Shown: positions 43,446 to 55,388 of the stretch, in pieces
How the letters are laid out: each line of letters begins with the position of its first letter
Numbering within the stretch: position 1 is the stretch's first letter
Assembly: GCA_000467715.1 (NCBI GenBank)
Contig: AJFK01000289.1
Span: 1 to 64,000, forward strand
Direction: 5' to 3'
From: Hysterium pulicare CBS 123377
Taxonomy: Eukaryota; Ascomycota; Dothideomycetes; Hysteriales; Hysteriaceae
DNA length: 64,000 bases
Made by a program: the position numbers and the translations under genes
Notes under the pieces: generated by a model
Told to the model about the DNA's origin: nothing
Seen by the model: the letters and a program-made list of their open reading frames with translations, nothing else
Database searches by the model: none

Positions 43446-45381
43446 GATGGCTAACTTGGCGCGAAAGAATGACAGAGAGCAGAAAATTGCGCAAGGCTAC
43501 GCACCATAGACGTTATATACTATTACGCACATTTCCGCCTCCTCCTCCGCACTGCACCCCACAATATGTGCAGCTGCCCATCACATAGAGGCCGGATATC
43601 ATATTACTGCAACTTGCGTGACAAGGTAGATTAGGTTGGCAGATAGAGTTGAGATTGATCGGAGATTAAATCTGCAATATGCGGAGAGTGCGTTTTCGGC
43701 CCGGTCCGCCCTCATTGGTGAATTTGATTAAGAACGCTCCGTTTGGAAACAACGTGCCGGCGGTTTGTAAAACTATCTCGTTTTGGGATGGGTGGATTGG
43801 AAACAAGCTTTTGACCTGGATGGTGGCGATTTATAGGCTGATATAGAATGGGAGCGCTTTATGCGATGTGAACGAATCGAGGGGTTAGAGACGATGGGAT
43901 TTGTCAAGGCGGTTGTTCTGGAAGCCTTGTATGAATCCGGATTATGCCTTACCGCTATCCAGGTTGAAAGAAATTGAGGGTGCTCACGGCAATGAACGCC
44001 TTGGGACGAAGAAATGTTACTTGCGTTAAGGACAAGGTTCTACATTAGTTTTCCAGAAGTAAACCTGGGAGTTGTTTGGTAGATTTCTCCCAACTTCACA
44101 TATAGGTCCGATACTCGAGAGTGAGTTACCTATTGATGAGAGGACGCGATGTAGAAGAGGAGATCGTCGAAGGAGTCCATGCGACTTGATGGTTACTATG
44201 AAACTAGACTGAACGTGGTCAAGTGGTTGCCGTTTTGGGACTCACGACGGATGGAAGCTTCGAAGACTTTGAGTCTATCTCAACCACGATACAACCTCAC
44301 ACTCACTCCTTCGTCTTCATATTTCTTTCTTGACCATGTCCGAGATGATCAGCTTGTGCGGAGAGGCCCGTCGTCCCTCGCTTCTTTGTTACGGAAGATG
44401 ACGCCATCATCCATTTGTCGACCATCGAAGCTACCTATTCGTAATATGATCATGGCTTTAGAGCTTGAGCCTTCTTGTGCCCTCCTCAAGATTGGGCATG
44501 CGCCAAGCACTGCTGTTTAGGAGCCTTTCAAGTCGTCTACTACATTGACGATTCTTTACCAAGTCCGATCTGTCTATGCTGACAGGTCGCAATGATGAAT
44601 ATGGGAACGTATATAGGCTTGAGAAAGTCAAGATTTGGTTCGCTCACTATGCCTGTCCCCGAAATATCAACCCGGCTTCGTCTCTCTGTTGTAGAATTTA
44701 TTCAGGGCGAAGAGGGGCTTAAGACTATCATCTGGAGCTCGGGCAAAGAGCTCACACGTGAGCAAACCAAATTTAGTAACTATCTGAGTCCCAAAACGGT
44801 AAACAGTCGTATCGAATCTTGCTTCCTGACAACCTTCGTCTGTTTTTGCCATCGTTCTAAAACAGGAAACAGTAAATGTACTTTTAGAAGTTGTCTTCAC
44901 AAATAACATCGCCGTCTTGCAAAGTTTTCACTCTCCGAAAGGGTAAGCTTCTGCAAGCCCTTCGGGATCTCGTCACAAGCAAAGGCATTATACAACGCTA
45001 CCGCCAGTTCTTAGCCTTTCGTTGCATTAGCTGCTTCACGTGGTGGCTATGCCCAACTTTCATAGACGATGTCCCGATTCGGGAATTAGTTATTCATGTT
45101 TCTCTTGAATCTCATTCCAAATAATCATCATCGCCTCTAACGCTTTCCCTTTAGCTACGTTTGTTGCACCACTTTTCTAAATGCCCTGAACCGGAATATA
45201 GGCGCTAACTCAAAGCGAACAAATTCCTGGGAGAAACTCAGCGGCTGGGTCACTTGAAGGATGAGGTTACGCGTGGGCAGTTCAACTGGTTACACCTCTC
45301 CCATCGAATACAAATACTCCTGTTCGTCTCCAAAGAAAGGCTCATGATAGACCACGTCCGCTTCTTCAAAGATCTAGCAAA
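43446..45381. other. Long intergenic region, LPMO / cupredoxin
   Basis: About 1.9 kb between divergent genes. Open frames at 44179-44520 and 44592-44906 (plus) are over 100 codons but show no start context, no splice pattern and no recognised family. No repeats seen. Confidence 0.45.
43513..43520 (-). promoter_or_regulatory. TATA box, AA9 gene
   Basis: GTATATAA on the minus strand, about 70 bp before the ATG at 43445. Confidence 0.5.
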
Positions 45382-46225
45382 ATGTTCATGTATACCCCCT
45401 TACTCGCTTTCGCAACCCTCCCTCTAACACTCGCTCAATATGGCAACCCCGGGAACAGCCAGGCGGCATCTTCCACTCCAGCTATGAGCGCCACCGCATC
45501 TGCCAACCCAAGCATCCACACCGTTGCCGTAGGAAAGGGTGGGTTTACCTTCACACCTGACTCCATCACGGCGAAAGTAGGCGAACAAGTCGAGTTCCAA
45601 TTCTATCCCGAGAACCACTCTGTCGTGCAAGCGTCCTTCGACAATCCATGTCAATCCCTAAGCGCTAGTGCTTTCTTCAGTGGCTTTGTGCCTACGCAGT
45701 CAATGCCCGATGTGAGTATCAATACAACTGATTAGAGAGATGCTACTGACTGAGGGCCATAGTCGAAAACCTTCACAATTAATGTGACAACTACCGATCC
45801 CGTATGGTTCTACTGCTCTGCTCTCCAGCCCTCGTCTCACTGCGCTGCTGGAATGGTTGGCGCTATCAACCCTCCGTAAGGCACATCTGCCTCCCAAGCC
45901 CCCACCCATACACTTTTCGGTGCCGCCGTCTATTGCTGACCGAACTCTCTTCAGAACAACCGGTAATACCCTCAACACCTTTCGCGCCGCCTCTATGAAA
46001 ACAAACACAAGCTCTCAACCGCCTAGCGTTCAGGGCGGTACTCTCTCATCCGCGTCTGGAAACTCCCCAGGCTCTCCCACCGTGAGTGGACCTGTAGCCT
46101 CAAGCTCGACCGGCGCTGCTGCGGCCTCGTTACAATTCAGAGCAACTTCGGGTATCGTGAGTGCTTTGACGGGCTTGTTTGCCGTTTTGATGTTGTGCGC
46201 GGGTTTGGTGGGTAGAGTGAATTGA
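45382..46225 (+). CDS. Secreted, probably GPI-anchored cupredoxin
   Basis: Three exons: 45382-45711, 45763-45875, 45955-46225 (237 residues). Signal peptide MFMYTPLLAFATLPLTLA. One cupredoxin domain: VGKGGFTFTPDSI, VGEQVEFQFYPENHSVVQ (first copper His) and, after splicing, VWFYCSALQPSSHCAAGM, which supplies Cys, His and Met of a type 1 copper site. A Ser/Gly/Thr-rich spacer and a hydrophobic C-terminus (VSALTGLFAVLMLCAGLVG) fit GPI attachment. Family members are cell-surface proteins of fungi; roles are not settled. Likely surface redox or copper binding. Confidence 0.9.
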
Positions 46226-46413
46226 CTGGATTGAGGGAGAGGCGAGGAAGTGCTGGGATATGGGATCTTGGATTTTCTAGACTGATAGGACGGCTTACTC
46301 GTGGAATGTTCGAGATCTTGAAAATGAATCATCATCTTTAGCAGATGCGGAATCATTGCCCAGTGATCCATCATATCCACGTTCCCCATGACCAACCTAC
46401 CTCTCCACCTCAC

Positions 46414-47855
46414 TCAAAAGAACTCCCATACCACCTCTTGAGCACCCTTCCCCTCCTTAACTCCTTCATGAACCTTCCTCGGGCCCATGACAGCCTCCTC
46501 CCACTCACTACCCCTCAGCTCCTCGCAAATAGCCCTCATCATCCTACACACGTTCCCCTGCAACCACCACAGTCCAGGCACTAATTTCGCAAATGCGAGC
46601 CACCATGCCAGGATAACTAGTGCCCTAGTGTCCTTTTTTTGGACTAAGGAGACGAACTCAGAGGAGAAGAAGGTTGGGAAGGTTGTTATGCGCGTGTAGA
46701 GGTCTGTTGAGAGGCCAAAAGAGGAGAGGGAGTGGAAGAGAGCGGTGAAGGCTTGAAGTGTTGTTCTGTAATTGGGGTCAATGTAGGTCGTGGGAGTCAG
46801 ATAAAGAGAGTGAAGAGGGAAGGGAATGAACGGTGGAATTTCAGCGATATTTATTTGAAATGGTGGTGTGGATTTGGAAGTTGTTATTGGCTCTTGTTCC
46901 ACCAATTCGAAGTCAGAGGAGCTTGGAGATGATGGATGCGAGGGATTCGTGTCCTTTGGAGTGGAGTATGAAGATGGTGGGAGGGGTTTTAGTTCGCGTT
47001 GGATTAGAGGGAAGATGCTTAGATTCTGGATCCCGGAAGCCCATTTCAGACTTGCCATTACACGGAGTCCTTGGTAGAGGGCGAGAACTGTGTGAATGAA
47101 TTCCCAGGTCGAGGAGTCGTCGGAATCGCCGGTTTCATTTGAGCTTGTTCCAGGAGGAGGAACCAAGGCTTGGAGGACTAATGAGGTCATGAGTAGAGCC
47201 TCATAATTCTCCGATGTGATATTTGAGAGTGTGGCGTTGAAGGCCGAAAGAGTCTTCTGCCGGTAAATGGCTGCTAGGTTCTCCGCTTTGGGTGTTGAAT
47301 TCAAGTGATTAGAGTGTGCCGCCGTGATTCCTAGAATGGCGTGCAGGAGGTAGGAATGCGAGAATCCGACCCGAGGGATCGTTCTTTGAACTATTCTATT
47401 TGTCACGAGGTCGTCGCGCACGGTGAGAGATTTCCAAGTGGAAGTCGAATATTGGTGCATCAGTTCGAGGTCAGTGATGGTCAGTACGCCAGAAGATGTT
47501 GTAACTAGTGGAGGTAGAAAAGGCGTAATTGTTAGGTCGTTGAAATCCAACTCTAGGACTTGATCCTCTTGGAAGTCCACAGGGGTTTGGGAGTTTGGAC
47601 TCTGAGTAGATTTGTCCTGATGCGGGCTTCTCTGTTGCAGTTCGGATGGGTATACGCAAGCCAGGTCTCGAACGAGACAAAACGTGCATTGTGGTAGGAG
47701 CTCATTGCACTATGAAGTTTTATTAGTTACCAAGCTTACAATTTCAAGCTTCTTGTATCTTTTACCTTCACTTTCTTACGCTTGCACGTTTGGCACCCTC
47801 CCCGAGACTTTTGATGTGGTCGCTTTGGGATAAATGCGGTCTTCTTACGCGGCAT
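46414..47855 (-). CDS. Zn2Cys6 transcription factor, Upc2-like
   Basis: Minus strand, exons 47855-47766 and 47709-46414 (461 residues). The zinc cluster is CQTCKRKKVKCNELLPQCTF then CLVRDLAC, with an intron exactly between Lys and the third Cys, as often seen in this class. The larger part (YSTSTWKSLTVRDD, IPRVGFSHSYLLHAILGITAAH) resembles the Upc2/sterol-uptake-control type regulatory domain. Such proteins bind sterol in yeast and control ergosterol and uptake genes; that role here is inferred. It lies 0.3 kb beyond the 3' end of an RTA1-like gene on the same strand. Confidence 0.88.
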
Positions 47856-48182
47856 TCGTTCGAGCTTAAAGTACGTACGGTGAATAATCAAGAATTCGTA
47901 CTAGGTATGCATAGTCGGAACTATCATAAGTATTGTGAACGCAATAGTCAAAATATGGAGTTGTTGAACTGGTACGTTGAACGTTGATAGATGCTGACAG
48001 TGCCGCAGTAAATAAGGATGACAGTCTAAGACGGAATGTAGTTACGTCCGTAACGCTAAGGAGCCCCCAATGCCTAGAATTACATCATGACTCAACGCCC
48101 GCTTGCCGATGCATAAGTACTAAAAAGAGACACGATATAGATACAAAGGGAAAGTTGATAAAAGCCGTTAAATATGCAAAGT
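47856..48182. other. Intergenic, TF promoter
   Basis: About 330 bp between two minus-strand genes; nothing beyond promoter and 3' flank seen. Confidence 0.45.
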
Positions 48183-49310
48183 TCAACTCTGATTCTGCTC
48201 AGGCTTCTCAGTCTCCGTCGCCAACTCTTCCAGATCCGACCCACTGAGCTTTCGGTTCTTCTCTGGAATATATCGTGCAGGCTGGAAGATCAATAAGAGA
48301 ACCAGCACAATACCCATCAATGTGGTATCGAAGACATAGAGGCACCACTCATGTGCCATCGGATAAGCTGCATTGCCCATAGCATACTCGACCAGACGGA
48401 AAACGCATCGAACGAGGATAAGCGAGCTGACAGTATAAAGTATCCACAAGACCTTTTCCCACTTCCCTGATTCAGGAGCGATCAACGGTATCGGGGTTTT
48501 GCGCAGCTTTCGGTGAAAGTCTGCCGCGACAATGATGAAGGCGAAGAAGGTCGTAACTTGCATAGCTAGACCGGCGATGATGATCTTTCCTCCAGCAATT
48601 GCTAGGTCAAGTTGCATTGAGCCCATGATAGAAGCACCTTTCGATTTCGTTAGCTGTAGTCATTATAGTGAAGAAAATCATGGCCCTGGACAATGCGCAT
48701 GCTTATCCCCACTAAGGTTGTGGCATACACTGAGCGTTTAGAGCTCTGCGACGGACCTCAGATAGAATTCCTCTCCGCTAAAGGGTCTTTTTGTTGCCTT
48801 GTGCATTACTCCTGACTTGAGCTGGCAAGGGAAAAGGATGTATGCTTACCTAGCCCCTGAACAACAAGAGTGCTAACATCAGCGGTCACGAAGATCCTCG
48901 TAAGCCATCTCGGCGATATCAGAGAGTATTTCTCAGCACCAGCGAGACGAATCGTTCGGCCTAACATCATGTAGATTGTTGCGGCGAAAAAGAGCGGCCC
49001 GATAAGGATGAAGACTCCTTGGATGATGAAAGCAGCCCATGACTCCTTATCGTAGTGTGAGGCAATTCGAGTACAATAGCCTATGACTTCGCCTAGATAT
49101 CAATGACTTAGTCTCACTCTTTTCCAACAGAGGGTGATCAGGCTTCTTACAAATAGATCCGATGATGATCCAGATGAGGAAGCGTTTTCGGCTTCGAAGT
49201 ATCTGCCATATGTGAAGTGCAGCAAGAATCGCGAAGACGATGATAGCGATAATTGCTCCAACGAGTGTCGGGATGTATCGGTATTTCTGGAAGTCAAAGG
49301 TCTTCGCCAT
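48183..49310 (-). CDS. RTA1-like seven-helix membrane protein
   Basis: Minus strand, exons 49310-49151, 49092-48850, 48637-48183 (285 residues). Transmembrane stretches: YIPTLVGAIIAIIVFAILAA, RFLIWIIIGSI, AAFIIQGVFILIGPLFFAAT, RWLTRIFVTADVSTLVVQGL, GGKIIIAGLAMQVTTFFAFI, VLWILYTVSSLILVRCVFR, and YVFDTTLMGIVLVLLLIF. Family-typical are GYCTRIASH, YMMLGR and FRLVEYAMGN. RTA1-like proteins include Rta1/Rsb1/Pug1, linked to resistance to aminocholesterol, sphingoid bases or other lipids at the plasma membrane. The second intron is 212 bp. The C-terminus is a short Glu-rich cytoplasmic tail. Confidence 0.92.
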
Positions 49311-49491
49311 GGTTGATGATAGGCAGCCAAAAGGATGCGAATTTTTTGATGGTCGTGTATAGATAGCAGGAGTATCAAGGAACCGAAACTCTAAAGTTGT
49401 GGACTATTTATTGGGGAAGAGAAAACACAGCATTATATATATTCGAAAGTTAGCCGTAGCTTGCCATTCTGAAGGATATTGACAGCATTAT

Positions 49492-49757
49492 AGGAGATAT
49501 GGCACGGTGATGAGAATTTACATAGCCCAATTTCGCATTTCAGAATTCGCATTCGCTTCAGTGCCTGCTTTAAGGGAGCAAAGCTAGGCCAAAGCACTGG
49601 TCTGAACCGCCCTGCATTATAGATCTCAACCCTCTAGGAGATATGACTTTACTAGCCCAACCTAACTTCGCATTACCCAGTTCGCATTCGCTTAGATGTC
49701 TGCTTTGGGAAAGGCGCAAACCTCCACCAAAGCACTAGCCTGAACTGTTCTGCATGA
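49492..49757. repeat. Degenerate ~125-bp direct repeat, two copies
   Basis: Copy 1 is 49492-49619 and copy 2 is 49636-49757. Shared blocks in the same order: AGGAGATATG, TAGCCCAA, TTCGCATT, (A)TTCGCATTCGCTT, CTGCTTT, CAAAGCACT and CTGCAT. Only about 15 bp separates the copies. Confidence 0.8.
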
Positions 49758-51530
49758 AGCTGTCAACCTTCTTTTCCCGCCGATCGAGAAATGAACTACG
49801 ATGAGATCCCCTACGTAACGGACGCTTCCCCCGATATCGCGAACTAGACGGGGTCGATAGATAGGGGAAAGGTGTGCAATGGAAGGGAATATTCGTTTAT
49901 GTGTGGCTTGCCCAAGAGCGCAAACCCTCAAAGTCGCTGTCACACTACTTGTGCCTCGTTGACAAACTGGCCTCTTGCTCTAGCGGATTGGCGCAGAATG
50001 AGGGAGTGCTATTGGACAAGGTCGATACTGTGTGGTTGTTCCGCTGGGAGTCGTGTAAGTCAGGCTGCTGGATCCGCTTGCCATCTGCGCCATCAACAGA
50101 GCGCTGATTGGACATAGTGTTTAGAAGTTCTTGGTGATGCATTCTGGCACTTGAATGGCTCTTGTTCCGGAGTAAAAGAGGTAGTAATGCGTGCAAAGTT
50201 TGGGTTTGGTTTGCTGGTCTCCATTTTCGGACTCCGCGGCCAATAGTCTACGGAAAAATCATCGATGATACTGAACTTAGGTTTGTCCTCGTCCCTGTAC
50301 TGTGTAAGTGATATTCGGGGTTTCAAACTACGAGTCTTAGTTTGGCTCCCAGAGCCAGGTAAAGATGCTAAGCCATAAGTTGGTTTCTATATCGTGGATG
50401 CTGTATGGGTGATAATCCAAGCAGTAGAACTTCATCCTGTATTGGGCATACAATATAGGTAGTGCATCCGTATGGAAAGATCTCAATCAATACGCTTAGT
50501 TCCGTATTGTGTATCCAAATTGGTGAAGCTCCTGAGTTGTAGAACTTGCTCTTGTGTTAAAGAAGCTAACATAAGCGCTTCACGAACGCTTACACTGGTG
50601 CGGGACTTCGAAGGCGGACTTCGTGAATGGTATATTTCTCGAGAACCAAGAGAATTTAAAGAAACACACGGGTACTTAGGTACGTAGGGTAAATAGGATG
50701 AGTTGTATTAAACATGATCGCCCTATTTATCCACTTTTGTCATCCGTTTGGCCGACGCTTGGCGTTACGTCACACGATATGGCCGCTACCTAGCCAAGCC
50801 TGCAACACCAACTTCTTCCATCAACAGAACACTGTACTTCAGCGTCAATTCTCTCAGCCTGACTGGACTAGTTGGGTATCAAGGCTTGCGACCATAGTAA
50901 GGTTATAGACGAAGCACCAACATAATGGCTCCAGTATGATGATGGTCCCCGGATGATGGCCCCAGTACGGGAACGCGGAGTCATTTTCGCACAAGAGGGT
51001 GTTCTGAAATTTTCGTGGACTTCCGGTCCGGCGAACACAAAATAACCTTGGCAAATTGAACAACGGTAGGATCACATTCATAGTTTTCCAACAGCTCCGA
51101 CAAATACCAATTACGACTATTGGCGGCCGTTTGGTGACGGTTGCCCCCTTCTGGTCTAGGTTGACCACCTCAGGGGTCATTCTCTTGTTCATCTCAACCT
51201 CATTCTTATATCAGCCTCTTTCTCATATCACACACTCTCTTGTACCAGCCTCTTTCTTATATCAATCACTTTCCTATTTCTTATAAAAAACTATCACCGA
51301 TATAACTTATTTATACAAATTCTGAACGATCGTACGTGATGAAGAAACTACAAGTACGCATTTTCTTTGCCAACCCAATGCCCTTATCGATACCAGCGTA
51401 CTGAAGGTGGACTCATTCAAGGTTTTGTGGGGTAAAAGGATCGAATGTAATCAAATTATACACATGGGGTAGACTTAATATGTGTTTTGTGGGGTACAGC
51501 AATATGGGCATATAAGCGGCAAAGTCTTGA

Positions 51531-51897
51531 TAGGTTGCATCGCCACCGAGGATGCTCACAGAGATTGGATCTAGTATTGATAATATACCAGATTGTCCCC
51601 ATGATTCGGCATTTCGACCTCCAGAAATTGGCTTCCAGAAGCTCGTATTATCAATACACCAAATTATTCCGATGACTCTGCCTATCGACTGGCTATGGCA
51701 CAACGGCAGTTGGACGGAAAAGCGCAGCGAGATGGTCAAGAATTATGCGCCAATAATCGGAAGAGTTTTGATAGGGTACTTCAACAACCAAGACAGTTAC
51801 AAAGATTGGTTACAGAATCTGGTATTAACAACATACCAAATTATCTCTTGGCATGACGGCAGTTGGACGGAAAAGTGCATCGAGATGGTCATATCTT
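51531..51897. repeat. Compound direct repeat, about 1.5-2 units
   Basis: Blocks recur in order: TTGATAGG(T/G)T...AGATTGG (51532-51577 and 51768-51809), TATTA(T/A)CAA(T/C)A...CCAAATTAT (51648-51669 and 51822-51844), and GGCAGTTGGACGGAAAAG then AGATGGTCA (51707-51739 and 51860-51892). A third partial TATTGATAATATACCAGATTGT copy is at 51574-51597. This looks like a tandemly copied element of unknown type. Confidence 0.75.
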
Positions 51898-52001
51898 GAT
51901 TTCCTTCAGAAGGATATAGACCCTCTGGCCCCAGTCCGCTGCTCCTTCTGCTCAGCATCCATTCCATTCGTTCCATTCCTTCGACATCAGGTTCCATCAC
52001 G

Positions 52002-53191
52002 ATGCTTCTCCCAACTATCCTCGCGCTCACGGCGCTCGCTGAAGCGTTGCCCCAGGGCGGTGGCGGCGGCGGCACCACTATGCTGCGATTTGGATGCCCC
52101 CAGGTCGATATCGACCGACTTGACCCCCTCGTCAACCCTGGTAGCATTCCCTCCCCACACGTCCACCAGATCGTAGGAGGAAACGCATTCAACGCGACAA
52201 TGACGACGGGCGATGTTTCGGGCGCTGCTTCTTGTACTACCTGCGAGTTCGCCGACGATTTCTCCAACTACTGGACGGCGAACGTGTACTTCAAGGCCCG
52301 AAACGGCACCTATAAGCGTGTTCCTCAGGGTGGTGCTGCGCTACAATTCAGCGACAAGTTCAGCAACCAAATGGGCAATGGTATCCTTGTCTACTATGTC
52401 TCGGCTCAGCCAGGCAAGATCACTGCCTTCAAGCCAGTAAGTTCAATTTGGGGAGGGATGGTAGTGTATCATCATGGTATTGACCGCGACCTTTAGGGTT
52501 TCCGCATGCTTGTTGGCGACCCCATGATGCGTTCGCGGACGGGAACTACCCTGAAGAGGCAAAATTGCTACCGGTGCTACACTGGTCCCAACTTCGGAGG
52601 TGATACCAGCGCTCCTTGCCAGGACCCCAAGATCGACACTGAGGCCTTCCCCACCAAACCATGCCCAGGTGGTATCCGCTCTAACATCCTTTTCCCAACG
52701 TAAGCTTCCTCTCACTACTATACTTTTGCTCTATGATAGCACTAACAGTACTTAGTTGCTGGGATGGTGTAAATCTTGACAGCCCGAATCATCAGGACCA
52801 CGTCGCCTATCCTTCTGGAACCCCCCCTAACTTCCTTAGCTTGGGAGGCACCTGCCCATCGACTCACCCCGTCAGGATCCCACAGTTGATGTTGGAGGTT
52901 GTCTGGGATACCACAAGTTTCAACAAGAAGGAGGATTGGCCCACAGACGGAAGCCAACCTTTCGTTCTCAGCACAGGAGATCCCACCGGATTAGGCCAAC
53001 ACGCTGATTACGTTTTCGGATGGAAGGGTAACTCTCTTCAGAAGGCTATGGATACCTCCGGCTGCATGGGTGCCTCGTGCGCAAGTCTCAAGACACAACA
53101 GGTCGCCGATGCGAAGAAGTGTGCCGTGAAGCCCGTTGTCAACGAGGACCATGACGGATGGCTTCCCCAGCTCCCAGGCGAGTCAATGTAA
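52002..53191 (+). CDS. Secreted DUF1996 protein
   Basis: Three exons: 52002-52436, 52497-52699, 52756-53191 (357 residues). Signal peptide MLLPTILALTALAEALP, then a Gly run. DUF1996 signature: RFGCPQVDIDRLDPLVNPG, SPHVHQIVGGNAFN, NYWTANVYFKARNGTYKRVP, and the C-terminal CWDGVNLDSPNHQDHVAYP with paired His and Asp, plus many Cys. Family proteins are common secreted fungal proteins; function is not settled, though the HxH and HxDH motifs suggest metal binding. The last exon ends in QLPGESM without a WSC domain. Confidence 0.93.
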
Positions 53192-55388
53192 GCGTAGCTA
53201 GAGATGACGGGAAGTGATAATCGGGGATGCGTCTGATTGTGACCTGGTTATACTGATGCGTACGCTCTTTGCTTGGATTTCCTGAAGCGTCATGTTGTTA
53301 GAGGCTCTAAGATTAGTGGCTGGGTTCAATTATCTTCTAGGAATGAAAGTTCTTTTCTCTGTATACAATGATAAATGCAAGTGCTGCTTCTATTCGATTT
53401 CCGGATCCCGGTTTCTTGTCCCTCGAACTCCCTCATATCGTTTATACTCTATAAATATGTGCCGCATTCTCGGGCCCGCTCGTTGGCCTGTAGATGTATC
53501 TACAACGCTAGACCGTCACATTCACCGTAAAGACTACATAGCTCCTTCCTGCACCCAATTCCCCTCCTCGCCGTACCACAATTCCGCATGCCTGAAAGCT
53601 TGTAAAGTCCCATTGGCTGAGCTTTTGACCTCGACCTCTTCTGTCTTGGAATGGTAACTCTAAAGCTAATTCTTCTACGTAATTGGGAATTCTCCCCATA
53701 CGGGCCACCCTGGTTCGCGAATCGCCCGAAGAGAGAAGTCAGACACGGACTGCTTCGTTCGATTATAAGCTCACAATCTCCAACGAAAAGCCAGGACTAC
53801 AGTGCGGGAGGTAAAGAAGGACGACTATTTCAGGACATCGCGGACCTGAAAGCAGATTGAGCTTGTCATACCATGCGCCCCGGATCAGATGGCATGATAT
53901 TGGAAAGGGGGGAAGAAGCGAACAGTTAAACTCGAGCTGGACTGGATTACGGACAAATCGATCAGAGCTGATCACTTGGATTCTAATATGCGATGCGAAA
54001 GCAGGTGAAGCTGTTTGAGTGACGTTCATTGAAGTTTCTTGACCATAATGAATTGAGAACAAGACAAACCTTGACAATCTTCATGCAACATGATTCATAC
54101 TGAGCTTATCAGCATCACCGAATATGCAATGGGACTGTAAGTTATAACCCGGATTCCGAAAATACGGAAGTTTTACGGAATGCAAAAGAAGTAGCCAGCT
54201 CCCCACCCACCAACATCACAATCTCCATCCTCCATTCCAACCCCCTTAATACCTCAAGCACCCAAGAGAGACAACTCACCTCTCCCCGACCTCCAATCAC
54301 TCCATCTCACGCCGTCCTTTCCAACGCCAAGCCTTCCGCCAGAGGGCCCTCGTCACCGGCGCTCTCCCGCCCGCCTGCGCCACATGAAACAATACCCGTT
54401 TGACGCGCGACCAAACATCTGGGATCCAACACTCGGGATTTTGTTTGTTTTGCCGCCATAAGGCCGATGATGAGGCGTCGTGGCTTGGCGGGAATAGGAT
54501 TACGCGGAGCGGACGTACTACGTGCATAGTTGGTTGAGGTTAAGAGTGCGTAGGTGTTTCATTAAGGGCTTGAGTAGATGAAGGGATTGTGTGGATGGAT
54601 GGGGGAAACGTGGAGAGAGAGGACGGGAAGAGTGGGGATGTTTCGATGCGGGGGAGTGGATTGGGGGGAGTGGGCAGGTTGAGGTGTTGTGATGGGGAGG
54701 GCTAGGCTTTGGGAAAGGATGGGAGTGGAGTCGGTGGCTCTGTGTGTAAGTGTCATGTTTGAATTGATTCATGTTTGAATTGATGCCGTTCTAGTTAGTG
54801 TGCTCATGCTGCTATGAAAAATTCATCTGTACTTTACCCGAAAACTCTCTTTTAAAGGTCTGTTTGAGAGGTGCAATGTGATTCGGTAACATTTCATGTC
54901 TTAATTCTATGGATTTAAGCATGCTATGCGATAATCATGTTGGAAATCAAAAAGCAGTCTTGTATAACAGGAGATTTTTAGAACAACAGATCCTTTGTAT
55001 ACTTAATAAGACTTTGGTAATTAGGTAACAGTTTAGTAAAGAGATTGGGGGGGTTGTTGGATTGGATTACCCGGACGGTATCAAAGTCCAATCAATTCGT
55101 GATACGAAGGTCAATCGTGATTCGCGCACGGCTGGAAAGGAGCTTCACATCACCACACAGCATAGAATTTCTCCCAACCCGGCGCAGCTAGGGGAAATCA
55201 TGGGAGCTCGTACTGCCAATTGGAGTGAAGAAAATTAGAGCAGGAATTCGTTATCATTCTAAGTAGGTACTACTCCTTTCGCAAGCAATGAGTCCTTATC
55301 CTACTTCATCATAAGAGACCGTCCGTGAAACGTAGATAGTCAACCCTAACGCCAGAAAGGATCAGAACCATTAATCCAGCCTATGTAA
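53192..55388. other. Long intergenic region, no gene seen
   Basis: About 2.2 kb. A TATA-like TATACTCTATAAATATG at ~53443-53459 precedes a 66-codon frame (53458-53657), and a CA/CT-rich stretch at 54180-54300 precedes a short frame (54387-54464) on the plus strand; I do not recognise either. 54570-54730 is a strongly purine-biased strand (GGGGGAGTGGATTGGGG), with a Pro/His/Ser-rich frame opposite that is probably a composition artefact. Confidence 0.45.

Larger units (their letters stand above)
49311..52001. other. Gene-poor, repeat-bearing region
   Basis: About 2.7 kb without a supportable gene. It contains two sets of degenerate direct repeats (49492-49757 and ~51531-51897) and a pyrimidine-rich stretch at 51185-51280 with recurring CTCTTTCTTATATC-like pieces. 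Short frames such as 50472-50687 have no family features. Confidence 0.5.

Noticed and set aside
44179-44906. Two plus-strand frames of over 100 codons
   Set aside because: No start context, no plausible splice join between them and no protein family; left as intergenic.
54518-54772. Pro/His/Ser-rich minus-strand frame
   Set aside because: Produced by a purine-biased strand; low complexity with no sign of selection that I can see.
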